DNA from: Chlamydomonas sphaeroides
Lineage: Eukaryota > Chlorophyta > Chlorophyceae > Chlamydomonadales > Chlamydomonadaceae
NCBI GenBank assembly: GCA_001662425.1
Contig: BDDC01000118.1
Coordinates: 16,379-80,378, forward strand
Direction of reading: 5' to 3'
Length of the DNA stretch: 64,000 bases
Position numbers and translations under genes: made by a program. Within the stretch, counting starts at the first letter, position 1, and each line of letters opens with the position of its first letter. Of the stretch, positions 1 to 13,005 are shown one piece after another. Under the pieces are notes generated by a model. The model was given only the letters and a program-made list of their open reading frames with translations. It did not search any database and was not told where the DNA came from.

Positions 1-1678
1 AGAGCTGCCATTGGGGGAAGGGGAGGGCGGAGAGGGCGTGGAACGGGAGGCGGCGGGCAAGGCAAGGCGGGCGGCGGGCCTGGGCTGGGCTGCGTGGCAC
101 GGTGGCGGTGCGGCGGCCAGTGGTCACGTGAGGGCCAGGTGGGCTAGGCAGCGGGTGAGGGACAGGGCGTGGGCCGTGCGCGAGGCTGCCAGTGCAGGGC
201 CAGGGAGGGGCTCGCAGGCGGCGGCGCGGCCGTGGGCGCGCTGCGGGCTATGTCCAGGGGCAAGCCGGGGCTTAGCGGCGCTGTGGGCAGTGCTGGAGGC
301 AGGCCTTGGGCGTACGGTTCCGCCTGTCGCGCAGCGAGTTGTTGCCCCGTCGTGCGCCAGGGCAGCGCGCAGCGCGCCAACAGCTGGCTACCTAACGCCA
401 GTTGTGGGGCTGGGTGCGGGCTGAAGCCCGCCGCCTACACGGCTCTCGCCGTTCTCACGTTGTTGCCTTGGAGCATTGTAGACGACAGCTGCGCCGTCCC
501 CCGCATGAGGCTGCCGCCGGCCAGCGGCGATGGCCGGCCGTTGGCAGAGCCACCGCGGCCAAGCCGGGGGTCGGGCGACTGGCCGCCGGGCGCGGGAGGC
601 CGCACGCCCTCCAGCGGCGTCAGGGAGCTGCCCCTGGAGCCCGGCAACGGCACAGCTCCCGCTATGACGCCCTGGGGCGGCGCGTACATGGCCTGCGGGC
701 GCGTGAAGGCAACACACGAGACATCGCCCGCAGACATGCCATGGGCGGAAAGTACTTGCTTGGAGCGCGCCAGCGGGCAAGGAGCGCCAGGTCTGGCTGA
801 GAAAATGCGAGGTCTACCGCAGCTCAGCGCAACTCTTTTGCGAAGCCGTGCAGCACGCTTAGACTGTTCGCCAGCCACCCTCGCTCGCATCCTTCCTGCT
901 TACTGTGCTCGATGCTTCACAGCGAGAATACCAGCCCTATCCCTGCCCAGCAGAGCGAGGGCTCCGAGGGACTTATTCACCCCGGCGCTCGCCACGCTAT
1001 ACGTAACGTCATGGACTTGCTTGCCAAGTTAGAGCGCAAGGTGCGCAGAGGCAAGGTTGCAATGTGAGAGGCTGCGTGCTGTGAAATGCCCGCACTTGCG
1101 CTAGTGTCCAAAAAGAAAGACGCGTAACGCAGACGGTGTGCTTATGTGAGGGACTGGGCAGGGCCGGTGGTTCCGGGCGGGAGGCGAGGAAGGCAGACTC
1201 CGAGGTGTACGGGCTCGGAAGCATTTGCTGGCGCAGTGGCGCCTATCGCAGCGAAGCCCACGATGCACTTGCGCTGCCAGGACATACATACAAGACACAG
1301 TGAACAAGGCCTGAGTCCCTGGCTGTCTGCCTGAAAGCGTAGGTCGACGCGTTGACTAGAACTTGTGCCATAACTCCAGAACCACCAAGCTAGAGTCACG
1401 AGCTGCGCAGCGGAGACCACAGTCAGAATCGTGCAAGAGTGCACACAGCGACAAGACAGGTGGGTCCAGAATATTGTTGTTGACCGGTTGCATCTCCGGC
1501 GGTCGTGCCGTGGTGCAGCGCTTCCTTGGCTTGCAAGTTTACAATTGTGCGCAAATCCCGGCATGTCTGTGACGGGCTGACAGAGCGGGGCAGCCAACCG
1601 CGCGCCGGCCGGCGAACGCTCAACGTCCCGTGTCCGGCTTTGCAGGCGGCACGACACAAGCAGGACAGCGCTGTCCTG
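1..1678. other. No gene recognised
   Basis: Open frames here exist on both strands but look like GC-driven noise: no recognisable domain, no exon series with matching phases. It probably holds the end of an upstream transcript or spacer plus the promoter and 5' UTR of the AT-hook gene that follows. Confidence 0.5.
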
Positions 1679-3590
1679 ATGGCCCAGAACGCTAAGAAAC
1701 CGGTACGCCTCGGGTGCGCGGTCGTGTCGACGGCGCAACGCGCATACCATCAACCCGCGCCACCGCAGGAACCGGACGGCAAACCACGGCGTGGGCCTGG
1801 CCGGCCTCCAAAGGGCCCAAATCCAAAGTCGGCCAGTAAGGTAATCCACGGACTAGATGAGCGCTTGGCCAAGGGGACACGTCCTTGCATTGCACCAACA
1901 CACCCCATGCCGGCCTCTGCGCAGACACCCGCCGCGATGCCGGCGACTGGCGCAACGCCATCCCGGCGAGCGTCGGCTGCCGCGTTGCCAGGTGCGACAT
2001 CATCACATGATCAGCAATACAGCGCTACCTATGCAAGTGTCTCTGTCTGCTCGCCTAACGGGCACCGCCTCTGCCCTGCGCACGGCTCCGTGCTGTCCTG
2101 CCGTGTCCCAGTCGCGGCGAAGCCGCCGGTCACGGGCAGCGCCGCCAAGCGGCCGCTCGCCGAGGCGCGGCGCACCCGGGACAGCGGTGTGCAGGAGGCT
2201 AATGGTGGCGACGCGCGGCGCGGGCCAGGCAGACCCCCCAGAAGCGCTCGTACGTGGGGGTTGGAGGGGCTGCATGCCGTGGGGTTGGGATGGGGTGGCG
2301 GCAAGTGGGACTTTGACTGCATCACGACGGTTGCCGTTCAAGCCCTGGAGGCGCTCTGCTGCACGGCTTGTTTGCCCTTGTGCGGGGCTAGGCACACTCC
2401 CATACCTGCACTCTCCACCGCTCCACCGCACAGGGGCGTCGGAGCCCGGCAAGCCCAGTCCGGGAGCCACCGCGGTCAGCGCGCGAGGCCGAGGCAAGGC
2501 CACGCCAGCGGAGCCCAGCCCGGCCAAGCGCGGCCGGGGCCGGCCGCCCAAGGCCACGCCGCCGGAGCCCGAGGCCAAGCGCGGCCGGGGGCCGGCGCCC
2601 AAGCCCGCGCCGGCGCCCAGGGCCGGCGCGGCCGCGGCCAGCGCCCGGGGGCGGCCGCAGCGCGCATCTTCGCTGGGCGTCGCGGCGGCGACGCTAGCAG
2701 CTCAGGCGCCTGACGACGAGTTCGACAGCCGCGTAACGGGATCCAGCTCTGACGACAGCGACGACGACGGCATTGTGAGCCCGGCCGCCAAGCGCGGGCC
2801 CGGCCGGCCCAAGGGCGCCGTCGCCAAGCGCGGGCCCGGCCGGCCGCCCAAGCGGAAGGGGCCAGGGCGGCCACGCAAGGTCGCCGAGCTGAGTGACGAC
2901 TACGACACGGATGACGAGTACGAAGAGGAGCCGCGATCAGCCAAGCGGGGGCCAGGGCGGCCGCGCAAGAGCGCGACCGAGGAGGACGAGGACACGGAGG
3001 AGGAGCCGCAGGCGGGAGGGCGGCGGGCGGGCCGCGCGGCGGCGTCGGCGCTGGCCCCGCGGCGGTCCAAGCGCACGCCCAAGCGGCGGAAGTTCTCGGA
3101 GGAGGGCTTCGAGGAGTACGACACGGACACGCCCACAGAGAGCAGCGATGAGAGCAGCGATGACAGGGAGTCGGAATCCGAGGGCGACGAGGTCGCCGCG
3201 GTCGCGCCGAAGGCCAAGGCGGCGCCGGCGGGCGGCCAGCGCGGTCACGGGCGGCCGCGCAAGCAAGTGGCTGAGGAGGAGCTGGAGGAGGACTCCGAGG
3301 AGGAGCAGGAGGAGCCCAGCGGCAAGCGCGGATCGGGGCGGTCACAGAAGTCCGAACCCAAGGAAGGGCCACCGGCGGGCAAGCGGGGCCGGGGCAGGCC
3401 GCCCAAGGCTGCCGCTGCGGCGCCGGCGGCCAAGGCCAAGGCGACGCCCGCTTCCGCAGGCAAGTCCAGGGCCGGCGCACCAGCGCCGGCGTCCGCGGGC
3501 AAGCGGGCGCAGGTGCGCACGCCTCAGCAGCCGCCGGCCGCGGCGTCGACGCGGCGCGGGCGCAGCAGCGGAGCAGCGCAGCGGCGCTAG
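1679..3590 (+). CDS. AT-hook multi-repeat DNA-binding protein
   Basis: Likely a nuclear chromatin-associated protein that binds the minor groove of AT-rich DNA. Proposed exons are 1679-1702, 1769-1840, 2195-2249 and 2434-3590, giving about 435 residues. The 66-nt first intron is in frame with no stop, so 1679-1840 could also be one exon (457 residues). Nine AT-hook cores with central GRP are visible, for example RRGPGRPPK in exon 2, GPGRPPR in exon 3, and KRGRGRPPK, KRGPGRPPK, GPGRPRK and RGHGRPRK in the last exon. The hooks alternate with acidic Asp/Glu/Ser blocks such as DDYDTDDEYEEE. Exon 3 joins exon 4 through a GTACGT donor in phase 1. The start is the first ATG of the frame that carries the first hook. 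The family (HMGA-like) is known for architectural DNA binding; the specific role here is unknown. Confidence 0.75.
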
Positions 3591-4122
3591 CCCCACGTTG
3601 ACCGGTGAGTAGGGCGCTTGAGGCTGGTGCCCTCGTGGTTGTTGGCGGGGCGGCCAGGCAGTCCTGGGCGCTGCCGGCACCGGGCGGCCAGGCCCGCCTT
3701 TGGCCCGCCCTGGCGTTGACCCTCTGCAGGCGCTGTGTCGCTCTTCAAGAGTGTACCACTCAGCTTGCACCGTGTCCCTGTCTTCCTGCAGGGGACGCAT
3801 GATCGGGCATGTTGCAAAACCTGGACTGAGTAACGAAACGGGACAAGAGGTCGCATGTCGGGGGCTTGCGTTGATGACGGATGGGTATTGAGACAGGCTA
3901 CTCCGGCCCGTGGGCCTGGGGCGTGCAATGGTATGGCTAGTGCCTCGGAGTGGAATGCTTTGACGCGGCAGCTTGAGGGCTGGGGAGAGCTGCGCCAGGC
4001 TGCCACCTAGCGGCAGCTTTCTAACCAAGACCCAGCTGGAAGCTATCCTGCAGTGGCTTGCCTCGTTGCGCGTGGGGCTGCTCGTTGTCGATGGCGAAGC
4101 CAGGCGAACGGGCGCGCATGTG

Positions 4123-4127
4123 TGTAA
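4123..4127 (+). terminator. Polyadenylation signal TGTAA
   Basis: TGTAA is the usual polyadenylation signal in chlorophyte algae. This copy lies about 530 nt after the AT-hook gene stop, a plausible 3' UTR length. Confidence 0.35.
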
Positions 4128-7100
4128 CATACCAAAGTATGGCACACGACGTGACGGCCACACGTGCTGACGCCAGGGAGGCCGTTCGCTGCAATTTCCG
4201 CTTCGTGCAACAATGCAAGTGTTCAGGGCGCCGTAGCAGTCTCCGCTAACCCATAGCCGCGACGACGCTCATCAGTTCAACCCCTTGCGATCACTTTCTG
4301 CAAAGAGCTCGCTTGGGGGCGGCACCTGCCCTGCAGCCGTGCAGCGTATCAGCGTTCTGTGCCGGGCGTGTGCGGCTCTGTGGCGCCACGCTGTCCCAAC
4401 TTGCCTCAACTTGCTGCCTAGTTGCTAGTTGTTTATACAACACTGACCGCGTGGCGCGCATACCGGATGTTGCAGCCCCAGGCCCCCAGCCCTCCAGCTA
4501 CTTCTCTGCAAGGCCTCTGAGGCCTAGCCACGACGAAGACTGTTACCAATGACCGCGCCGCCAAGGGGCCGCCACCAGGGGCGCGGTGCACCACCCGAGA
4601 CGACGGCATGCCGGAGGTTAGGGGCGGCGGGGCGAGGCGCGGGCCGGTACTTCTTACCGGGCGGCGATTCTGTTGGTGTGCAATCGATTGCGTGCCGCTT
4701 GCCGCGCCTGGCCTGGATAAGCTCAACCGTTCATCAGGTCATCGCCCGAGCCCTTTGCTCATACTTGGGGGCGGAGGAATGATAGGCAGTCAGGATGTAG
4801 ACAGGGATTGGGAGCGCGCCAGCTCAAGCCCACATCAATGTGAGCGCGTAATTGCGCAAGTCCGGTCGGCATGCCGTGACGGGCGGCATGGGGCCTTATG
4901 GACCTCTGTCAGTTGATGCCCCAGAGCTGCACAACACCCAACCTCCAGGTTGAGTGATCGCCACCACGCAACGGTTGCCGTCTGCTTGGACCCTGGCGCC
5001 GCCCCCGTCGGTGCGCTGCCTGGCGAGGCGAGCAGCTCTTGGGGTCAGCGCGCCTTGGTCCCGGGGTTTCCTGCATGAAGCAGGGCCGCAGCTTCATGGG
5101 CGTGCATTACAATTTCCATGCCAGTTCGTCAAGCCCTGCGTGCTCCAAATGCTTCACCAGGGCATGCGAGCCCGATCGCCCGCCGCATGGGTCGCCGGTA
5201 TGTATGGGTTGAGCCGGGGCACACAAGTCTCGTAGTCCAGTACCTGCTGAACGCATGCAAGTTCTGCCTACTGCAATCAGCTCTCTTTAGCTACCGGTCG
5301 GCAAAGCCGTGAGCCACACACCTCGTCACGCCGCGAGCAAGCCTGTACGATACACACATGCCCGTACGTACGACAGCCGCCGCATCTGTCTGGGAGCATG
5401 CATGTCCCGCCTGACGTATAAACACACGCACCGACTGACCATGTACATAACGAACAGCCCATCCGGGTTGGGCAAAGGCAGGAGGCCACCTCGACTGCTT
5501 TTAGTCCCTGCAAACCACCATATGATGCACGAACGCAAGGCGCGACCCACTGGCACTGCACGAGGCCTATCCCGGTCGCAAGACGTGCCGGGCTTGACTG
5601 GGGCAGGGCACCGAGCGCCTTCAACCGGAGCATCGACCCACTCGCAGCAGCAGAACAGAAACATCCGATGCGCCGACAGCTAGGGTGCGAGCTGCACAAC
5701 CGCAGCCCCTGCACCGTCGAGCAAAATTGCAATTCACGCAAAGGCGCCCGAAACAGTCCGGCAGCGCGCCTGCGTTCAGTAAGCGCCCCAGCGAGGCGGC
5801 CGCCCTCGCCGCAGCGCGAGCCACAGCGCATGCACTGCACAGCGCAGCGCACAGCCGAGGGCGCCGCAGGATACGCAGGCTTGCGGCAGGCTCGCCAAGT
5901 CTCACGAGGCTACGCCAAGAGAAACCCAGGCCGGCGTCGCCGCCGCGCCTCTGCCGGAAGTCCCTGCTCTCGCCCGAAATGCACGGTTGGTGGGAACGCA
6001 GGCTGCCCTACCCCGCGACGCTCACCCGCAAGGCCGGGCCCGCCACTCCCCCCTCTTGCCATGCCCAAACAATCAAAGGTTACGCCAGGCCATGATCCCC
6101 CCGGCTGCGGCAGTCGGGGTTGAGGGCAGCGCCCCAGCTCGCGTCCTGCGCCCTCGGGGCCGCTGGCACGCAACGGCGCGCCAGCGGCCCGCAGCCCCAC
6201 ATTGCATCCAACACGTCAACGCAACTACGCTGCAACATGCCACAGCACGCGGGCTGCTCTAGCTGTGCGTCCATCGGAGCAAGCCGCTCGGCCCACGGCC
6301 GTCGCCCTGGGGGACCCAGGCAGGAGACGGCGACGCAGGCGTCCGCCGGTTCGCAGCCGCCGGACCCGGACCCCATTAACCACCAGCGACCGCGCTGCGA
6401 CGGCCCCCGTTCAAACCACCACCGCAGCGCCCAACACACGCGCCAAAAGGCAGCAGTCCGTGCCGCTCCCGGCCGCGCCGCCTACACGCAAGCCGCCGAC
6501 CCGCAGTGCTGCTGGCATTGCGTTTGCGCCCAGCCCTGTAGCCGAGCACTGGCGCCGCGGTGTCGTCATGCGGACACGCTGCCGGCTCCCGCCCCGCAAG
6601 GTACCAGCCTCGTCACGCGCACGCCCCACTCGCGTCCTGCCGTCAACGCCCCACCCCCGGCAGAGTCAGCATCCTCATCCCCAGCAGCACGCCCCCACGC
6701 CAGCCAACCGGGTGCCGCTCGCGTCATGTCAGCATCCATCGTGCCCACTCGGCATGTCCCACACCTCACGCACCAGGCCGGGCATTGGCGCCCAAGCCAA
6801 TGGCTAAGACCTGATGCGGGCACCAAGCCACCTCATCGGCAGGGCTATGGCGTCTGTGACGGTAATCAACCTCACATATGCGTCCGCATCAGAAGCACGT
6901 CGGCCCCGCCCGGGCCCCGGCGGCTCCGGGCCACGCACACACGGCCTCACGGTGCGCAGCGACTCACCTAGCTGTCGGCGCAGCACGCAGGCCTCCGGCC
7001 TGCGGCCTCCGGCCGCGGCCGATGCACGACAAGAACGAAACACGCGGCATCAATACCGGGCATCGCCACGCCCACCGCCCGCTGCCGATGCTAGCTGCTA

Positions 7101-7336
7101 CGCTCGCGCACTCCGTTCAGATGAATCACGCACACGCACACAGCTGCATTTGCTAACGACTCATGCATAGGCCCGCGGCGCCACGGCCCGCGGCCGGGTA
7201 CACCAGCAGGACGGCCCCTGCCCTCGGGCGAGCGGGCTCGCGGCCGGCTGCACTTGGGCTGCCATTCCAGCGCATCCCCATCCCCGTCCAGGAGACGACG
7301 CAGTGCGGCTGCGGCGGCGAGCTGCTCCCCACCAGC
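4128..7336. other. No gene recognised between two genes
   Basis: Downstream of both the AT-hook gene and the converging PP2C gene. Long frames at 6.1-7.0 kb are Ala/Pro/Arg/His noise. A reverse-strand TGTAA (TTACA at about 5106) might end a long PP2C 3' UTR, but 2.2 kb would be unusual. No RNA gene or mobile-element protein was seen. Confidence 0.45.
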
Positions 7337-10105
7337 CTACGGCGCCCCGGGTGCGCCGCCGTCTGCGGCCGTGGGTGGCGGCTGCAGCGGCCGCGCCTCC
7401 GCACCGCCGATCCAGCGCCGCCCGGGCTGCTGCTCGGGCGTGCCGTCCGCAGTGCCAGGCGACGTGGCCGCAGCGCTCTCCGACAGCGTCCGCTTGCTGC
7501 AGGACCCAGCCACCACGGCCGCGCTCCAGTCCGTCTCGGACTGCCGGGCGGAGCCGCAGCCCAGGTCAGCCCCGACCGCCGTCGCGGCTGGGGCATCGCC
7601 CGGGACGCTGCACGCGAGCGAAGCGCCCGCCGACCAGGCGGCAAAGGGGCTGCTGCTCCTGGCGCCGTCGCCGTCGCCGCCAGACATGGCCGCCGTCAGC
7701 CGCGAGACGACGGTCTCCCGCAGCTGCACCGCCGACGCCGGCCGCTGCACCTCCAAGCTGTGAGCGGCGGCGCTGGATCGCAGCAGCCCCGCGGGGCCCA
7801 AGGGCCTCGGCGGATAGGCATCGCCACCGCCGCCGCAGCCGCCACCGCCGTCGCTGCCGCTGCTGCCAGCGGTCGCGTGCTCGGCCCGGAGCGGCCACGT
7901 GGGACGTGCGCCGGGCAGCGCCGAGGCTTCTGCCGGCAGCGCCGGGACCTCGCAGCTGGCCAGGGTGCAGGCGAGCGCGCCGCTGCCTGGCGTGCCGGAA
8001 GGCGAACAGCCGGTCGGCGACGGGCCACCGGTCGTGCGGAGCAGCGTGACCAAGCCCTGCGACGCGCCGAAGGGCACCGGCGACGCAGCGAACGGGCCCG
8101 GCGGCGGCGGCGGCGAGGCGGGCGGCGGTGGCCAGGCGGCAGGGCAGTGGCCCGAGGCCGTGTGAGGCGCGCTGCCGAAGGCCATGTAGCCATGCGGCGT
8201 GTAGCAGGTCGGGCCACCCCAGGCCGCATGCGGCGCGAAGGCAGAGTGCAGCTGGTGCGCCGCAGCGGAGAGCGGCGGCGGCGTGCCGTAGGGGCCCGGC
8301 CGGGTGCGCAACAGCGGCCGCAGCGGCGGCGGCGCGGCCGCGGGATCCGCTTGCATGGCGTCAGGCGAGCTGCCCGCCATGCCCCAGGCCTGGTGGCTGG
8401 CGCTGGGAGAGGGCACCGGCTGCCACAGCTCTGTGGGCGCGGCCGTCGGCTGACACGAGCTGGCCCAGCTGCTGCCGGCGGCGGTGCAGCCCCCGCCCGA
8501 AAGCGACGGTACCGCGCTGCCGCCGCCGGCGGGTGCCGCCGCCGCTGACGCCCATGAGGCTTCGGCCTGCATGGGCGCGAGCGTGTGCTGATGCGGCGGC
8601 GGTGGCGGCGGCGGGTGGAAATGCGGCGAGGGCCAGGGCGGCGGCGAGCAGGCGGCGGCTGTGCTGGGCAGGGGGCTGGCGAAGGTGAGCTGCGGGTGGG
8701 TCAGGTCCACGAGCAGCACGGTGGCATCGTCCTTGGAGTTGCGCGCCCGGCTGAAGCGACCAATGGCGTTTGCCGCCAGCCGCAGCTACGAGGTGAGGGA
8801 AGGAGGGAGGGAGATGGGCAGGCGGCGAGGAGGCGCGGGCCCAGCCCGGCACGTCCGGGCGATGCGGCTGGACGCAGCTGCCGTGGTGGTGGTCAGTGTG
8901 CTGGCGCGGCAGCCATGCCTGCGAGGACGCCCGCGAGAAACATGTCAGCCCCCGGCTGCGGGCGTGGCGCGGCCTTACCGCTGTGTCGCGCGCAGCGCCA
9001 CGCTCTGTGGCTCGGCGAACCATACGCCGGGCGATGTCAGCCACCTCTTCGTTGGTCATGACCGTGAAGATGCCGTCTGCAGGGGGGCGGGCGGCAGGGG
9101 GCGAGGAGGGGAAACGCCGTGGTGCGTGAAACCCGGCTACGGGAAAACGCACAGCCGTTTCCCTCGGTTTCACTTGCGCTTTCGTATCCGTTGACCTCCA
9201 GCTCACCTGTGGCGAGGATCAGAAACTCATCCTCGGCGGACCGCGCCACGCGCGTCACTTCGGGCTCGCAGGTGATGCCTGTGCCGGCGGTCTTGAGGTC
9301 GCGATTGCCGAACGCGCGAGTGGTGGCTAGGATGCCCATCACGCGCTCTCCGGATTCGTTCCACAGGATTTGGCCCCCTGAGTTGAGGATGCGCGCCTGC
9401 GCAGTCGTCGCGGCGGAATTCAGAGTCAGCGGTTGGTCACATAGCGCGGCAGGGCGCCTGAGCCCGGCTTGCAAGCGTGGGCGCAGTCTTGAGCGGTAAT
9501 GCAGGCTTGAGCTTACTCGCTCTGACGCGTTTCGACACGTCTGGTCTTCTGTCAGCGCAAGCACCTCGCCAGCGCGCAGCAGCAACACACGCGAGTCGCC
9601 TGTCCACGGGGAAAACAAGGCTCATCGGTTTGGTGCGCACACCAGCGAACGAGAATGCCCACAACTTGGCCGGCGGTTGGGGAGTCCCACCCAGGGGCCC
9701 ACGCGCAACCCCACCGGTGTTAGCAACGAGCAGCTCGTCTGCGTTAAGCAATGCCACGGACGCCGTGGAGCCGACGTCGCGTTCCAAGGGGCTCACGGCC
9801 AGCAGCTCCGAGTCCGCGGCGCTGAACGCCCGGGCCAGCACCGCAGCGTCTAGGCGCCCATGCTCGTCGTTAGAGGCAGCTGATAGCTGGCGCTCCACGC
9901 AGGGCGCGAGGTTGTACGCCAGCCAGTTGGATGCCTCCACTCCGCCGTGGCCGTCAAAGACTGCACATTGCAAGAAGCTGCCACCTAGCACCTGACGAAC
10001 ATCAAAGGCGTCCTCAGCAGGCCTCGCTGCGTGGGCGACCGACCCAGCTCCAAGCCACGGAGGGAACGAGCCAAGAGCATTGTCCGCGCTCAGTAGGCCA
10101 CACAT
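7337..10105 (-). CDS. PP2C-type Ser/Thr protein phosphatase with long C-terminal tail
   Basis: Metal-dependent protein phosphatase. Exons (minus strand): 10105-9715, 9599-9517, 9396-9207, 9076-8979 and 8785-7337. All GT-AG phases agree, giving 736 residues. PP2C motifs appear in order: PAEDAF (E31, D32), VFDGHGG (D51, G52), GSTASVALL, NTGDSR (D132, restored by splicing), TTRAFGNRD (residues 184-191), ILATDGIFTVMTNEEV (D222) and SKDDATVLLVDL (D273). The catalytic domain ends near residue 285. About 450 further residues are Pro/Ala/Ser/Gly-rich with no domain seen, in one uninterrupted exon. In most PP2Cs the fifth motif reads RAxGD; here Asp is Asn189. That Asp binds the third metal in human PPM1A, so activity may differ. 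The start is the ATG just before the first catalytic motif. The family is certain; the substrate is unknown. Confidence 0.88.
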
Positions 10106-11141
10106 AGCCAATGGCGCTTTGAGGAACGCGAGAGCGCGTTCGGCCGCGTTCGGCGCATTCAAGTTACTATGGCCATGCGTACAGATACTGTATGTTTGTG
10201 TATGTTTTGTGTATGAGAGGCACAGAGTCTTGGGGCGACAACGTTCTGATTTGCCGCTTTGGCTCACATGAGACGCCACGCGACGACAATAAAATTAGTT
10301 ATGCGTCAATGCCTTTTTTGTTGTCACTATATAATACAAAGACATTATAAGAGCGCATAGAAATCGGCGTATGTTTCTGCGTTCGCGTAAGTGTTGACCA
10401 ACTGGCGCAGCACCGCTGTCGGGACCCTGCAGGCATGCTGTGCCGCGGTGCAATATGCAGGTATGACTGCTGGACTTGAGCTCGACCTCAGCAGTGCTCG
10501 GCCGAACCGCCAGCCATTGACATCGTCCGTCCCCTGTTGGCGCACGTTCACTATGGCACTGGGCACTGGTGCTTGGCAAGTCGCAAACGGTGTTCTCATC
10601 TGGAAACGAAGGACCATTTAGGACCCAAGCCACGACATAAATGCCCGTAACGAACGTTACGTCCCCGGCTTAAGCCAGGGGAGCTCCCCTAAAACCTGGC
10701 TCCAAGTTGAGGCAGAATTTTATAGCCGCCTGTCTTCGTTTGCGGCCCTTGGCTTGGCGCCGCGTGGGTGGGATGCCGTGCCGCCGGACCACCCCTTCTT
10801 GGCCTCGTCGGCGGGCGGGCGGGCTGTGTTTAGGGGACCGCCGGACGTCGCCGACCCGGACTCCGACGACGGCGCCGGGTGAGCGCGCCTCACTGGCGTG
10901 CCCCTGCGCCTCCTGTGCTTGAGCCTCTGCGGCCCTGATGGGATCTGAGTGAACGTGATGTGCGCATGTGCTTGGGGTTGGTGGGTGCGCTGACCGAAGG
11001 GGCCCCCAGCCTGCAGCTGCGCCGGCTGGAGGGCTCCGATCAATATGTGTTGCGTGCGGTGCTTGGTCCCAGTGGCTGCATGCTGACTTTTGTCGTTTGC
11101 GCGGTGTGTTGAGTGGGCGCGCCGGAGGGTGGTATGGAAGC

Positions 11142-11151
11142 NNNNNNNNNN
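11142..11151. other. Assembly gap (10 N)
   Basis: Ten undetermined bases in intergenic sequence; no gene model crosses it. Confidence 0.95.
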
Positions 11152-11337
11152 TCCTGCCCCGAAAACCACTCCGGGCGGGGGACGTGGGGAATCGGCTGAA
11201 GAAAGGTGTCTCTGCGAGGTGTGTCCTGGACGCCGGCTTCGGGTTGGTCGTCTGCTTGCCGTCTGCCTTCGCCGCTCCATGTAATACCCGCTTCCTAACC
11301 CGTGGGTGCGTGCCTGCCATCCACTCCCTCAACTGGC

Positions 11338-11367
11338 GTGAGCCACCGTGAGCCACCGTGAGTCGCC
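11338..11367 (+). repeat. Short tandem repeat, 10-bp unit x3
   Basis: Three consecutive units of GTGAGCCACC, the last with two changes. Small local duplication in intergenic DNA. Confidence 0.7.
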
Positions 11368-13005
11368 ATCGGAAAAGCCTGCGCATTGACAGGCTGCCAG
11401 ACAACGCGAACCAGGCCTGTGGCCACATGGCACTGCTACCACTGCGCCGGAGGCCAGTCCCATTGAGGGTTTCCAATTACAACCAGAAGGATGCCAGGAG
11501 AGGAACAGAGACCACCTTGCAACAACCGCCCTGGCACCCCAGGTGCTCAGCAACCCGACCGGTTAGCGGGCGTCCTTGAATGGCGGTGTAGAACGGTAAC
11601 AGGAAGCGTTGCACACTTGTAGGCTGCGCGGTTAGTGGGGACACGGCGGGAACCTGGCAGTGCCTTGCGATGCGCACTTACCGTGCCGTCCCCATGGCAT
11701 ATCGAGGCTGGCCGCCGCGTAATGGAGGCTGAAGCAAGCGTGACACACGGCTAGTCCCTGGCGTGGAACCCGCACATCCCAGCCCCGCGCACGGAAGGGA
11801 GCGAACCTGTGGAGCGACGGGGCGACGCAGTGACTTGGTCAGTCCGTCGTGTAAGGTAGAAGCAGCGAGACAGGGTGAAGGCCAACGAGGATGCCAGCAG
11901 GCGTCGCGCCTAGGTCCCACGCCAGCGACAGCCAAGGTGTTTGAGTGGCATGTAAAGTGTAAAGTTCCCATTGAGGGTTGCAGCAAAGCGCATCCCCTGC
12001 AGCTGCCCGCACGGTCTGGCCCAGGCCCCATCCGGCATCAGGTTTCTCCGGTGTGCTGCCACGATGTCGTAGAGCTACGACTACAGACAGACGGCACCGC
12101 CTGGGGCTCCGTGGCCCGTGCGCTGCGCTGCAGGGGCCAGGAGGGTGCTTCACAGGGCTACGCCCAAGGAAACTGCCGCGCAATGGCATTCCGCTACAAT
12201 TCTACGAGACTACGGCCCGATGTGCACAAGGCTGCACGCTGGCTGGTGGCATTCCACGTTCGAGGTATGGGCGCCCTGCTGGCTTGCTGCGTAGGCGCAG
12301 TGCATCGTGGGGTGTAGCCTCGCTCGGGCCTGTTCGGGCTGTTGCATCACGCAGCTGCGCTGGGTTGCGCGCGTCCGCGCTCCGCGGCCAGCTGGCCACC
12401 TCACCCACATGCACGGATCCCGCTACCCCTCGCGAAGCAGCGGAGGCACGCCCTTACTCTGACTTCCACGCTGGTTCTACAGCAAGGGGCACGCCCATAC
12501 AACCCGTCCTCCACCCCGTCGCCCATGCAATGCCAGGGTCAAAGGGTTGGAGCCCCGACAACCCCGCGCGCGCGCGTCCAACGCTTACGTCCATCAGCAT
12601 TGCCAGCGTCAGTGCGTCACACCTGCCTGCAGTCTGGGTCACCCACGGCTTCACCGTCCGCATGTCCAAGAAGACGCAAACAGAAGGGGCCAAGGTCTGG
12701 TACCGTTACGAGTCACAACAGGTTCCACACACCATCTCACCACCCAAGGGAAAGCTTCAGGTACAGCGTCATTTACTAGCGCAGCCAGCGGGCGCCTTCG
12801 GCTAACAGCAGGCCGCCCAACCAGGCATGCGGCTCCTCTGTACAGCACGCGACGGCGGCTTGTGCCGCCGCACAGCTCCCCCCGCTGACATTGCCACTTC
12901 TCGTCCCACGTTCTCGTCCCACGTTACACACAGCCCGTCACAGGATCACCTTGCAGTCGTTTCCTCACAGATGGTCAGCGCCTCCCCGCCAGCAGCTTTC
13001 CGGTC

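Larger units (their letters stand above)
10106..13005. other. Intergenic: PP2C upstream region and CaaX-gene 3' region
   Basis: No gene seen. An unusually AT-rich patch at about 10285-10390 contains TATATA at 10329-10334, roughly 220 nt upstream of the PP2C start, and could be core promoter. Near 12924-12928 a reverse-strand TGTAA lies about 80 nt past the CaaX gene stop. Remaining frames are spurious. Confidence 0.4.

Noticed and set aside
7163..8548. Plus-strand 461-codon open frame
   Set aside because: Antisense to the PP2C tail, which joins in phase to a clear catalytic domain.
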